Assembly: GCA_021805985.1 (NCBI GenBank) | Contig: JAJZDN010000010.1 | Location: forward strand, 27,731 to 91,730 | Direction of reading: 5' to 3' | Origin: Planctomycetota bacterium | Lineage (GTDB): Bacteria; Planctomycetota; Phycisphaerae; WQYP01 | Length of the DNA stretch: 64,000 nucleotides | Shown here: positions 35,728 through 44,100 of the stretch, piece by piece | Layout: every line of letters starts with the position of its first letter | Numbering within the stretch: the stretch's first letter is position 1 | Notes under the pieces: generated by a model | The model's input: only the letters and a program-made list of their open reading frames with translations | Databases searched by the model: none | What the model was told of the DNA's origin: nothing | Translations under genes and position numbers: made by a program

Positions 35728-36639
35728 TTACTGTTTTGCCGCGCTGCGACACCGCAGGGCGATCCAGGTTTTTGCCACTGCGCCCAACCGCACGCGGCCG
35801 CGCAGTACCTGCTGTGGATTCCGTGCAATTTTACGCAAAATACCACGATAAATCGCCGTCATTGCAGTTAGCGCCGCGACATTTCCCGGCGTAATCCGCT
35901 GGTCCAACGGTGCGGATCGGACAAATAACCGCTCGGCAAGCTCAATATGGTGCAGCATCAGGGCCTGAAAGCCCGCTGTGGCTTTTCCTGCCATCAGATC
36001 ATCGCCGGTAACGCCGCACCGCAGCATCTGCTCTTGCGAAAAATAAATGCGGCTTCTACCGGCATCTTCTTTTACGTCCCGCAGAATATTGGTTAATTGA
36101 AATGCGATACCGCGATCCACCGCCAGGGCTTGAGTCTCTGCACCGCCGGTGAAACCCCATATATGGATACTGGCCACGCCCACCACACCCGCCACACGAT
36201 AGCAATATTGTTGCAGGTCGGCATCATTTGCGGGCTGATGGAATTGCAAATCCTGTTGTTGGCCGTCGATCATATCGTCAAAAAGAGCCGGCGTAATAGC
36301 ATGGCGGTGCACGCAATGCGTAAACGCGGCCCAGCCGGGCCACGCAGGGGTTTCCAGCCCGGGCAGCGCCTGCCCAGAAATCGCGGCATGGGTTGATGCG
36401 CGGAATCGATCCAACAATTCCCGGCGTTGCGCTAATGGCAGATCCGTAGAATCGTCGGCCAGATCATCCGCCCGGCGCATCCAGGCATACAGGGCAAACA
36501 TGCTGGACTTTACCGGTTCCGGCAGCAGACGTAAACCATAATAAAAATTTCTTGCCTGCTGCTGTGTAACTTGGCGGCAATAGTCGCTTGAAGCTTGGAA
36601 ATCCGGTGTTTGCAAAACACCAGGCGTAGAGGTGCTCAT
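35728..36639 (-). CDS. hpnD: Presqualene diphosphate synthase HpnD
   Basis: The product is 303 aa. It belongs to the trans-isoprenyl squalene/phytoene synthase fold. It has the first Asp-rich motif ADDLADDSTD (with ALYAWMRR before it) and the second motif LTNILRDVKEDAGRSRIYF. It joins two farnesyl diphosphates to presqualene diphosphate. It overlaps hpnC by 4 bases (ATGA), which indicates coupled translation. Confidence 0.92.
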   Translation of the reverse strand: MSTSTPGVLQTPDFQASSDYCRQVTQQQARNFYYGLRLLPEPVKSSMFALYAWMRRADDLADDSTDLPLAQRRELLDRFRASTHAAISGQALPGLETPAWPGWAAFTHCVHRHAITPALFDDMIDGQQQDLQFHQPANDADLQQYCYRVAGVVGVASIHIWGFTGGAETQALAVDRGIAFQLTNILRDVKEDAGRSRIYFSQEQMLRCGVTGDDLMAGKATAGFQALMLHHIELAERLFVRSAPLDQRITPGNVAALTAMTAIYRGILRKIARNPQQVLRGRVRLGAVAKTWIALRCRSAAKQ

Positions 36640-37571
36640 TTTGCGCCCCCGGAAAAAGTCGCCAGCGCTCCCGCCGAAACCGCGCGTACCAGCAGGCTAA
36701 ACTTTTGAGCTTTGCTAAGCGCCGGGCGATGGGAGAGCGTATCGTAGTTTTGCTTACGGATGGCCTCGAGAACGGCTTGGCCCCCCCGGCTGAATAGAGA
36801 AATCTGTGAACGCAGTTGCCGATGAATCAGCGGCAACAGCGCCAGGCCCTCATCAAACATCACCTGGCAGCGATCCACTTCAAATTTCAGCAACGCGCGA
36901 TAATTATCATCGCAGCGACCGTCACGAATCTGTTGTTCATCCACATCAAATTTTCGCATGGATTCTGCCGGTAGATAAATGCGGTCGCGCTGGAGAATAT
37001 CTCTGCGTACATCCTGCCAGAAATTGGCCAGTTGCAAGGCCGTGCAAGTTTTATCCGATAACACTTGGCGCACCTGGTCACGATAACCCGCCAGATACAG
37101 CACCAGCCGGCCCACAGGATCGGCGCTGCGGGTGCAGTAATCCACTACTTGGGAAAAGCTTTCGTAACGGTTTATTCGTTGATCCTGTTCAAAGGCGCTG
37201 ATTAAATCCAAAAAGGGTTGCCGGGGAATATCATGCTTTTGAATGGTTTCGGATAAAGCGGTGAAAACCGCCGTTTGGGTCTTTCCGCTGTAGCATGCCT
37301 CTGTCTGGCGGCGAAAATCCGCCAGATATTGTATCGCCAGTTCAGGATCGCCAACTTCATCACCCAGATCATCGGCGGTGCGACAAAAAGCATAAATATT
37401 GCAGAAATCTTGGCGCAGAGGCTTGGGCACCAAGTGTGAAACCACGGTGAAGTTCTCATAATGTTCATGGGCCAGCCGCCACGTATAGCGGCGCGCCTGC
37501 GCAACATCGGTCATGGGAGCAAAGGCCCAATGCACAGTTGCAGGGGGCGGGCTGGAGGCGTCAATGGTCAT
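36636..37571 (-). CDS. hpnC: Hydroxysqualene synthase HpnC
   Basis: The product is 311 aa from the ATG at 37571; a TTG at 37640 also opens the frame. It shows the HpnC start RRYTWRLAHEHYENFTVVSH, then CRTADDLGDEVGDPE and LANFWQDVRRDILQRDRIYL as the two Asp-rich sites. HpnC turns presqualene diphosphate into hydroxysqualene. The C-D-E order matches the classical hopanoid-type squalene route. No squalene-hopene cyclase is in the window, so the end product is unknown. Confidence 0.92.
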   Translation of the reverse strand: MTIDASSPPPATVHWAFAPMTDVAQARRYTWRLAHEHYENFTVVSHLVPKPLRQDFCNIYAFCRTADDLGDEVGDPELAIQYLADFRRQTEACYSGKTQTAVFTALSETIQKHDIPRQPFLDLISAFEQDQRINRYESFSQVVDYCTRSADPVGRLVLYLAGYRDQVRQVLSDKTCTALQLANFWQDVRRDILQRDRIYLPAESMRKFDVDEQQIRDGRCDDNYRALLKFEVDRCQVMFDEGLALLPLIHRQLRSQISLFSRGGQAVLEAIRKQNYDTLSHRPALSKAQKFSLLVRAVSAGALATFSGGAK

Positions 37572-37852
37572 ATCCTGAATATCTCGTAAAGTTGAATGTA
37601 ACGTGTGTGCGGAAATAATTTCATCCTTCAAGTTCCACAAATGCGGAAGTCAACTCAGCCTGGACGGTGTCGCTGGATCCTTTCGGAGCATCGCCAACAA
37701 GGCCTGCTTTATGGTAATATAACCGCTTGGCGGGCCTGTTGTCCTGCACGCGAGATGTCACCCTTGGGGGCCAAGGGGGGCGCAGAGGATGCGCCGCGCG
37801 AAAATAAAGGCGTAGGACCTTTGACATTGCACCACGAATTCGGAGTATCTGC

Positions 37853-38812
37853 ATGAAAATTATCCTTGCGAATCCACGCGGTTTTTGCGCGGGCGTGAAT
37901 ATGGCCATTGAATGTGTAGAGCGGATGCTCAAACTTAAAGGTGCTCCGATTTACGTTTACCATGAGATCGTGCATAACCTGCACGTGGTGGAACGCTTCA
38001 CCCGGCAGGGGGCTGTTTTTGTTAATTCCATTGATGAAGTGCCCGAAGGTTCTACCGTTGTGTACAGTGCCCATGGCGTATCGCCGGAAGTGCGCAGACG
38101 CGCCGCCGAACGTCGCTTAATTCAAGTGGACGCAACCTGCCCGCTGGTTACCAAGGTGCATAACGAGGCGATCCGTTACGCCAAACAGAAATTCACCATT
38201 GTTCTTATTGGTCATGCGGATCATGATGAAGTTGTCGGAACCCTGGGCGAAGCGCCCGCGGCGATCAGCATTGTTGAGAGCGCCGAAGATGTTCATCGGC
38301 TGGAAATCCCCGATGATCATCGTGTGGCGTACCTGACGCAAACCACACTTAGCCTTGATGACGCCGCCCGAATTATTGCCGAACTGAAGAAAAAATTTCC
38401 CCGCATTCAAGCCCCCCCGAAGGATGATATCTGCTACGCCACAACCAACCGTCAGGCAGCGGTGCAAAAACTTGCTCCCGATTGCGAACTGGTCCTGGTG
38501 GTGGGAAGCCAGAACAGCTCGAATTCCAAGCGGCTGGTGGAAATGGCCGAAAACCGGGGCACACCGTCGTATCTTGTGGATGATGCCTCGCATGTGGACC
38601 ATGCCTGGTTTAATGGAATTAATGTTGTTCTAATTACGGCGGGGGCGTCGGCTCCGGAAGACTTGGTCCAGGAAATTGTCGACGTGCTTAAGGTGCGGTA
38701 CGGAGCCACCGTGGAATCCCGCCATGTCACGGAAGAAGACATGCACTTTGAGTTGCCGCTGTCCTTGCGGAAGCTAGAACAGCAGCACACCGCCGCAGCG
38801 GTTGCGCACTGA
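37853..38812 (+). CDS. ispH: 4-hydroxy-3-methylbut-2-enyl diphosphate reductase
   Basis: The product is 319 aa, GGAG 8 bases before ATG. It has the N-terminal IspH block LANPRGFCAGVNMAIECVER with the first iron-sulfur Cys, then VVYSAHGVSPEVRRRA and DATCPLVTKVHNEA with the second. The third Cys lies in DDICYATTNRQAAV, and the later block is VVGSQNSSNSKRLVEMA. It is the last step of the MEP pathway and yields IPP and DMAPP. It is divergent from hpnCDE with a 281-base shared promoter region, so precursor supply and squalene synthesis may be controlled together. Confidence 0.96.
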   Translation: MKIILANPRGFCAGVNMAIECVERMLKLKGAPIYVYHEIVHNLHVVERFTRQGAVFVNSIDEVPEGSTVVYSAHGVSPEVRRRAAERRLIQVDATCPLVTKVHNEAIRYAKQKFTIVLIGHADHDEVVGTLGEAPAAISIVESAEDVHRLEIPDDHRVAYLTQTTLSLDDAARIIAELKKKFPRIQAPPKDDICYATTNRQAAVQKLAPDCELVLVVGSQNSSNSKRLVEMAENRGTPSYLVDDASHVDHAWFNGINVVLITAGASAPEDLVQEIVDVLKVRYGATVESRHVTEEDMHFELPLSLRKLEQQHTAAAVAH

Positions 38813-38884
38813 CGCGACAGGCAAAAAACGGCCCGGCCCGTAAAAACGGAAAATGTCGCTGCCGCAAATTGAATTCGTGTAAGG

Positions 38885-38907
38885 TTTATCGGCTTTGTGC
38901 CGATAAA
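38885..38907. other. 9-bp perfect hairpin between ispH and the transglutaminase gene
   Basis: TTTATCGGC (38885-38893) pairs with GCCGATAAA (38899-38907), loop TTTGT. No T-run follows on the plus strand, so termination is uncertain. Confidence 0.45.
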
Positions 38908-38986
38908 ATAACAGACGGAGATGCCCGAGGGGCCTTTCCCGTAGCACGAGGACAGTTGGCAGGCGAAGCATTGAAGGTTGTCGGAC

Positions 38987-41566
38987 ATGAATTTTCTGCG
39001 TAGATTCCCTCTGCTGGCTTATTCGCTGGTATTTCTAAGCCTGCTGGCCTTCAATTATGCTGCGGAAAATTATGGCCTGCTGGTCTTATCGCTTACCGTA
39101 GTGATGGTTAGCTGGTGGCTTATTGAAACCGGTAACACGCTGGTTGTGCCCCGGTGGCTAATTAATTTGGGCGTCCTGGTTGTGGCCATGGGGCTGTTCT
39201 GGGAATTGGTGGTCTACCAGCAACGTAATTTGCTTTTGGCTTTAGGCCATTTTATGGTTGGCCTGATCCTATGCAAATTATTTGAAAAAAAAGCCAATCG
39301 CGACTACGGCCAGATTCTGCTCTTGAGCCTGCTGTTGATCCTCTCCGGTGCTATTCTTACGGTTTCTCCTATTTACGCGCTTATTCTTGTGGTTTATCTG
39401 GGCTTGGGATTGTATACCAGTCTGGTGTTTCATCTGCAGTGCGAAACTCAGCGGGCCATGCAACGCCATGCCGCCGGTGATCGAATGATGATTATGCCGG
39501 GACAGCAAAATGTGATGGCAAGGGATATGCGCCGTATCAGTATGGGGGCGGGATTATTTCTGTTTGTGTTTGCATGCGTGATATTTGTGATATTCCCCCG
39601 TACCAATATGCCTGGAATTCTGGCCCATTGGCGCATTGGCGGAACCACCGCCACCGGACTGACCAATCATATTCAATTGGGTGGCTTCGGCCAACTCCAG
39701 CAAAGTAACGCGATTGTTGCGGAAGTTCGCATTACTCAGGACGGGCAGAATATCGGCAGCCGCGGATATCAGCCCTATTTCACGAGCACAACCCAAAATT
39801 TTTATAACGCAGTCACCCATGAATGGTCTCATGCCTATCACCCCAGATGGTGGCACGGCGCAGAACAGGGGCCGGGGCACCAAGGCCCGGACAGGCAACG
39901 GTCTTTTTCCGCGCCATCGGGATTTGGACGCGGCCTGCCACCGCAGCCCGGTATCAGCCCCTTGATGCCCGGCCCAATTCTCGGACCTGTTTCTGAACCT
40001 AAGTCCATAAAACCCGACGTTGCAAGCTCGCAAAGTGCCGGGCGGAAAGCGGCAAACCCCACAATGCATCCAAACCGTCGCGCCTATTGGAGAAGGCAAT
40101 GGCAGCGCAGGTTTGCGCGGCTTTCGCGCTATCCCAAATCCATCATTCTTAAAAACATGGGGCGTACGGCGATTGCGCCGCGCCGGGATTTCACTGGCAC
40201 GGGCTTAATTACCCAGACGTATACTTTCACCAATACGTTTCGCTCCGGTCCGATTCTCGCTATCTCCCCGCCCGTGACAATTTCTTCGCCTGATTTGAAA
40301 TCGGTTGTGGCTTTACGCGATGGAACAATCCTCGCTGATCCCTTTAGACACAGCTTGACCTATAGCGTTCAAAGTCCATTCAAATATAGTCCATCCATCA
40401 TCGGTCCCGCCAAGCCGACTTTGTTCCCAGTGATGTTTCAGCATTCGATATTTGACCTTTATGGCAGCCCGCGGGAGTTACGATCGGCCAGTATCCCCAA
40501 ACGGGTGGCGGCATTGGCAAAAAAAATTGCGGGGCCTTTGCTGAAAATCAAGCGAACCAGCGCCAATGCCGAAAAAATAGATACCCTCCTGGCGGATAAA
40601 TTCTGCAATTATCTTCGCGAAAACTATCCTTATTCATTTGATATGACTCCCGTGAATCCCAATATCGACCCTACAGAGGATTTTCTTTTTAATAAAAAAA
40701 AGATTGGTGCCTATTGCGAATATTTTGCCTCCGCTATGATTATGTTCTGCCGAAGTGTTCAAATTCCCGCACGCATGGTATCAGGTTTTCACGGCGGAGA
40801 TTACAACCCGGTTGGGGGATATTATGTGATTCGAGAAAAATTCGCCCACGCCTGGGTGCAGGCATGGATTCCGCAGCGCGGCTGGGTCATGTTTGATCCC
40901 TCTCCAATCAGCTCGCTTACCGGTGTGCAGGGCAAAATGACATGGTTTACTGAAGTGGCGGATTTTTTCCAGTGGCTGCAGCTCAAGTGGCTGCACAATA
41001 TCATTACGTTCAACCAGGCCATGCGCAAGGCCATTATTGCAAAAATTATGACTTTTGCTAAAGCTGTTATGCAGACGATCACGCATTATGCTCGCGCCAT
41101 CGGCGGTTGGGCGCGGCAATTTTTCAAACATGTGGCCATGAATATATGGATGAAGATCCTCATGGGTATCGCCGCCGCCGGACTCGTTCCCATAGGCATT
41201 CTGATCTATTCGCGCTGGAAACGTCGGGGTAGCGTCGCCACCAAAGCCGTGCAATCGATGGATCGCAAAGTTCAAAAGCGAATGATGCGCGAATTACTGT
41301 TTATTGATCGACTCATGAAGGTTCTTGGCGGTACAGGCGTTGTGCGTCAAGCGGACCAGACGCCACGGGAATATGTTCAATCGGTGGGCGAAAAAACCGG
41401 TCTGGAACTCGTCGAAGCGTTGCGCCTTGTGGGCGTTTTTTATGATATCCGCTTTGGCTCCAACCGCATGTCCCCCCAACTCGCCGGGGTCGTTAAGCAG
41501 GATATGGCCGCAATTAAACAGAAAATCCGCAAAAGCCGCCGCAGTCGTCGCCGTGGCTCCCCGTAA
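38987..41566 (+). CDS. Membrane transglutaminase-like protein (TgpA/DUF3488 family)
   Basis: The product is 859 aa from the ATG at 38987, with GAAGG 9 bases upstream. Five or six membrane helices lie in the first about 220 residues (DUF3488). A long periplasmic part follows with a Pro/Arg-rich linker at about 290-390. The transglutaminase core at about 560-650 has Cys in AYCEYFASAM, His in KFAHAWVQAW and Asp in WVMFDPSP. A last membrane helix is near 730, and a cytoplasmic DUF4129-like tail follows. TgpA homologues are essential periplasmic transglutaminases in Pseudomonas. The usual MoxR and DUF58 neighbours are absent. Confidence 0.9.
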   Translation: MNFLRRFPLLAYSLVFLSLLAFNYAAENYGLLVLSLTVVMVSWWLIETGNTLVVPRWLINLGVLVVAMGLFWELVVYQQRNLLLALGHFMVGLILCKLFEKKANRDYGQILLLSLLLILSGAILTVSPIYALILVVYLGLGLYTSLVFHLQCETQRAMQRHAAGDRMMIMPGQQNVMARDMRRISMGAGLFLFVFACVIFVIFPRTNMPGILAHWRIGGTTATGLTNHIQLGGFGQLQQSNAIVAEVRITQDGQNIGSRGYQPYFTSTTQNFYNAVTHEWSHAYHPRWWHGAEQGPGHQGPDRQRSFSAPSGFGRGLPPQPGISPLMPGPILGPVSEPKSIKPDVASSQSAGRKAANPTMHPNRRAYWRRQWQRRFARLSRYPKSIILKNMGRTAIAPRRDFTGTGLITQTYTFTNTFRSGPILAISPPVTISSPDLKSVVALRDGTILADPFRHSLTYSVQSPFKYSPSIIGPAKPTLFPVMFQHSIFDLYGSPRELRSASIPKRVAALAKKIAGPLLKIKRTSANAEKIDTLLADKFCNYLRENYPYSFDMTPVNPNIDPTEDFLFNKKKIGAYCEYFASAMIMFCRSVQIPARMVSGFHGGDYNPVGGYYVIREKFAHAWVQAWIPQRGWVMFDPSPISSLTGVQGKMTWFTEVADFFQWLQLKWLHNIITFNQAMRKAIIAKIMTFAKAVMQTITHYARAIGGWARQFFKHVAMNIWMKILMGIAAAGLVPIGILIYSRWKRRGSVATKAVQSMDRKVQKRMMRELLFIDRLMKVLGGTGVVRQADQTPREYVQSVGEKTGLELVEALRLVGVFYDIRFGSNRMSPQLAGVVKQDMAAIKQKIRKSRRSRRRGSP

Positions 41567-41735
41567 CGGGCACGGCAATTGACCAACGCATGATGGCTTG
41601 GCGCAGCATCTTGCTTGAAGATCGCATGTCCGCTTGGCCAATAATCTCACCCCAACTCGGCAAATACAATTATAAATCCACTGGCGATTCACCCCTTTTT
41701 GCGGATTTCGCAGTTCGATGGGACCTCTTTATTGT

Positions 41736-41761
41736 CTGTTGACCAACTCTGTTGACCAACT
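41736..41761. repeat. 13-bp tandem repeat, two perfect copies
   Basis: CTGTTGACCAACT occurs at 41736-41748 and again at 41749-41761. Confidence 0.85.
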
Positions 41762-41873
41762 TTCAACAAAACGTTAATATCCGTTTCAAGCGGAGACATG
41801 CTATCAACTTCTCGCTAAAGTTGGTGGAAATCCCGTAAAAAACAGCGCAACTCGTTGGGTTGACACGGCTTGC

Positions 41874-41892
41874 AAGGTTTCGTAGAAACCTT
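41874..41892. other. 8-bp perfect hairpin, 3-base loop
   Basis: AAGGTTTC (41874-41881), loop GTA, GAAACCTT (41885-41892), then CCTTTTGAGG. The T-run is too short for a confident terminator. Confidence 0.45.
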
Positions 41893-42461
41893 CCTTTTGA
41901 GGAAATAAAACAGTCCTCAGGTTGGATATGCAGGCTGCTTTTATGCCGATCCGGGATTCTACTCCCGGTATTAGCACGATTCGCAATGCCGAGTCGATAT
42001 AGATTGATGAATGGTGAATCAAGTGTTTTGTTCAGGACGTAATTTTCACTCTCGTGGGCTGGCTGCTGCCCCTGGATCGCCTTTAATGGGGTTTTGGCCC
42101 CTGCTTTTGGCGATCCGGTTGCGGCATTTCATGCTCAGAGTCTGGATAACAGGCCAAAAAGCCGCTGCGCTGCCATTGCGCGCAGTGGAATTTTTGATCT
42201 GGTGACGCTCTGGCGAAGCTCTTTTCCCGTCTGACGGAAAGACTTTCACTTTCGCCAATCATCAAAATAAATAATGAGCAGCCGGCTTCTGCGTGGCCGC
42301 CTTTTTGCGGAACACACGCCAGAGCGTCCAATCTGTGTCATCCTTCGATCCGCATGGTGCGGAATCGGATTTTAGTGCATCCAAGGCTACGGATGGCGTT
42401 GGTGGAATGGTCATGCATTCCGCCGGAGTCCTCGGCAGGCCGCAGATTAAAGAGGTTGACC

Positions 42462-44087
42462 ATGCCCCAGTATTTCGCGCACGAAATTGTTTCGGCGCTT
42501 CCATTGGCTGCTGCAACAGGTATTGATCCCACATTGGCTCTGGTACTCTCGGTCATCGCCGGGCTGATCGTGGGATGCGTGGGATTATTGCTGATACTAA
42601 AGGCCGGCGGAAACTCGGCACTTTCCCGCGGTAAAGTGGATGCTGATCGGCTGATTGCCGATGCGAAAACCCGATCGGATGAAATCTTGCGTGAAGCCCA
42701 ACTCACGGCGAAAGATGCGGCCATAAAACTCCGCGAGCAGGCGGAACGGGAAACCGACACCATGCGCGAGGAAATGCGCAATATCGAACAGCGACTTTTG
42801 CGCCGGGAAGACACGCTCGACCAGAAGCTTGATACGTTGGCCACGAAAGAAAAAAATCTCGATTCCATTGAAAAATCCATTCAGGAGAGAAATCGGACGC
42901 TGCAAGTCAAGGAAAAGCAGCTTGATGAATCGTTGTCGCGCCAAAAAGAGATTCTGCTGCAACTGACCAGCTTATCCGTGGAAGACGCCAAGCAATTGCT
43001 GCTCAAACGCGTGGAGGGCGAAGTACGCCACGATATGGCGGTGATGGTGGAAAAAATTGAAGAGCAGGCGAAAGATGAAGCGAAACAGAAAAGCACGAAC
43101 ATTATGCTGCAGGCCATGCAGCGTTACGCTGCGGAAGTAACCAGTGAAGGCACCACCAAGTCTGTGATTATTCCCAGCGATGATATGAAAGGCCGCATCA
43201 TCGGACGGGAAGGTCGCAATATCCGCGCTTTTGAACAGGCAACGGGTGTGGATGTTATTATCGACGATACCCCGGGTGTTATCACGGTCAATTGTTTTGA
43301 TCCTATTCGGCGCGAAGTCGCCAAGCAGACATTGGAAAAGCTCATCGCGGATGGGCGCATTCATCCCGCCCGCATTGAGGAAATATACCAGGCAACCCAG
43401 AAGGAAATTGAAAACAACATTCGCAACGTGGGGAAAAAAGCCGTCATCGAAGCCAATATCCCCAACCTGCACCCGCGCATTGTTGAAATGCTCGGTCGCC
43501 TGCATTACCGCACCAGCTACGGGCAGAATGTTCTCCGTCACTCGATGGAAGTTGCTTATATCGCGCAGATGCTCGCCGATGAGCTGCGGCTTGACGGTAC
43601 GCTGGCCCGCCGGGCCGGGCTGTTGCACGACATTGGCAAGGCCATGGATCATGATCAGGAAGGGGGACACCCGGCGCTGGGCATGGAATTCTGCCGCAAG
43701 TTTAACGAACCTGAAGCGGTCCTTAACGCCATCGGTGGCCACCATAATGATATACCTTCCACCACAGTCTATACCCCGTTGATTATGGCAGCCGACGCCA
43801 TCAGCGGTGCCCGCCCCGGTGCGCGGCGTGAATCTCTGGAACGCTATATTAAACGTCTGCAGGAACTAGAAGCTATTGCCACGAGTTTCCCGCAGGTGCG
43901 TCAGGCGTTTGCCATTCAGGCCGGCCGCGAGGTGCGGGTGATTGTGGATCCTGAAAAATGTGATGACGCCAGCGCCCGTCTGATTGCCCGGGAAATCGCC
44001 AACCGTGTACAATCTGAACTGACGTTTCCGGGCGAAATTCGTGTGACAGTACTGCGGGAAATACGGGCGGTAGAACTGGCACGATAA
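42462..44087 (+). CDS. rny: Ribonuclease Y
   Basis: The product is 541 aa. AGAGG lies 6 bases before the ATG at 42462; the frame extends to 42354 without support. An N-terminal membrane helix (residues about 14-36) is followed by a charged coiled coil to about 210. The KH domain contains MKGRIIGREGRNIRAFEQAT, and the HD domain contains RRAGLLHDIGKAMDHDQ. RNase Y is a membrane-bound endonuclease that starts mRNA decay. recG follows after 13 bases, so the two are likely an operon. Confidence 0.95.
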   Translation: MPQYFAHEIVSALPLAAATGIDPTLALVLSVIAGLIVGCVGLLLILKAGGNSALSRGKVDADRLIADAKTRSDEILREAQLTAKDAAIKLREQAERETDTMREEMRNIEQRLLRREDTLDQKLDTLATKEKNLDSIEKSIQERNRTLQVKEKQLDESLSRQKEILLQLTSLSVEDAKQLLLKRVEGEVRHDMAVMVEKIEEQAKDEAKQKSTNIMLQAMQRYAAEVTSEGTTKSVIIPSDDMKGRIIGREGRNIRAFEQATGVDVIIDDTPGVITVNCFDPIRREVAKQTLEKLIADGRIHPARIEEIYQATQKEIENNIRNVGKKAVIEANIPNLHPRIVEMLGRLHYRTSYGQNVLRHSMEVAYIAQMLADELRLDGTLARRAGLLHDIGKAMDHDQEGGHPALGMEFCRKFNEPEAVLNAIGGHHNDIPSTTVYTPLIMAADAISGARPGARRESLERYIKRLQELEAIATSFPQVRQAFAIQAGREVRVIVDPEKCDDASARLIAREIANRVQSELTFPGEIRVTVLREIRAVELAR

Positions 44088-44100
44088 ATGGAATGCACCT

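Larger units (their letters stand above)
41567..42461. other. 895-base gap before the RNase Y gene
   Basis: No convincing gene is seen on either strand. Contents: a 13-bp tandem repeat (41736-41761), an 8-bp hairpin (41874-41892), and an isolated TTGACA at 41860-41865 with a weak TAGAAA 17 bases on. It is the longest gene-free stretch in the window and could hide a small RNA gene. Confidence 0.5.

Noticed and set aside
37572..37640. Longer HpnC start at a TTG (37640)
   Set aside because: It would place the start inside the shared promoter region with ispH, and the added residues do not look like HpnC. The ATG at 37571 is preferred, although its ribosome site is also poor.
42011..42205. Frame of 64 codons in the gap before rny that looks partly hydrophobic
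   Set aside because: No ribosome site and overlapping open frames on the other strand. It may be a decayed gene, but this cannot be supported.
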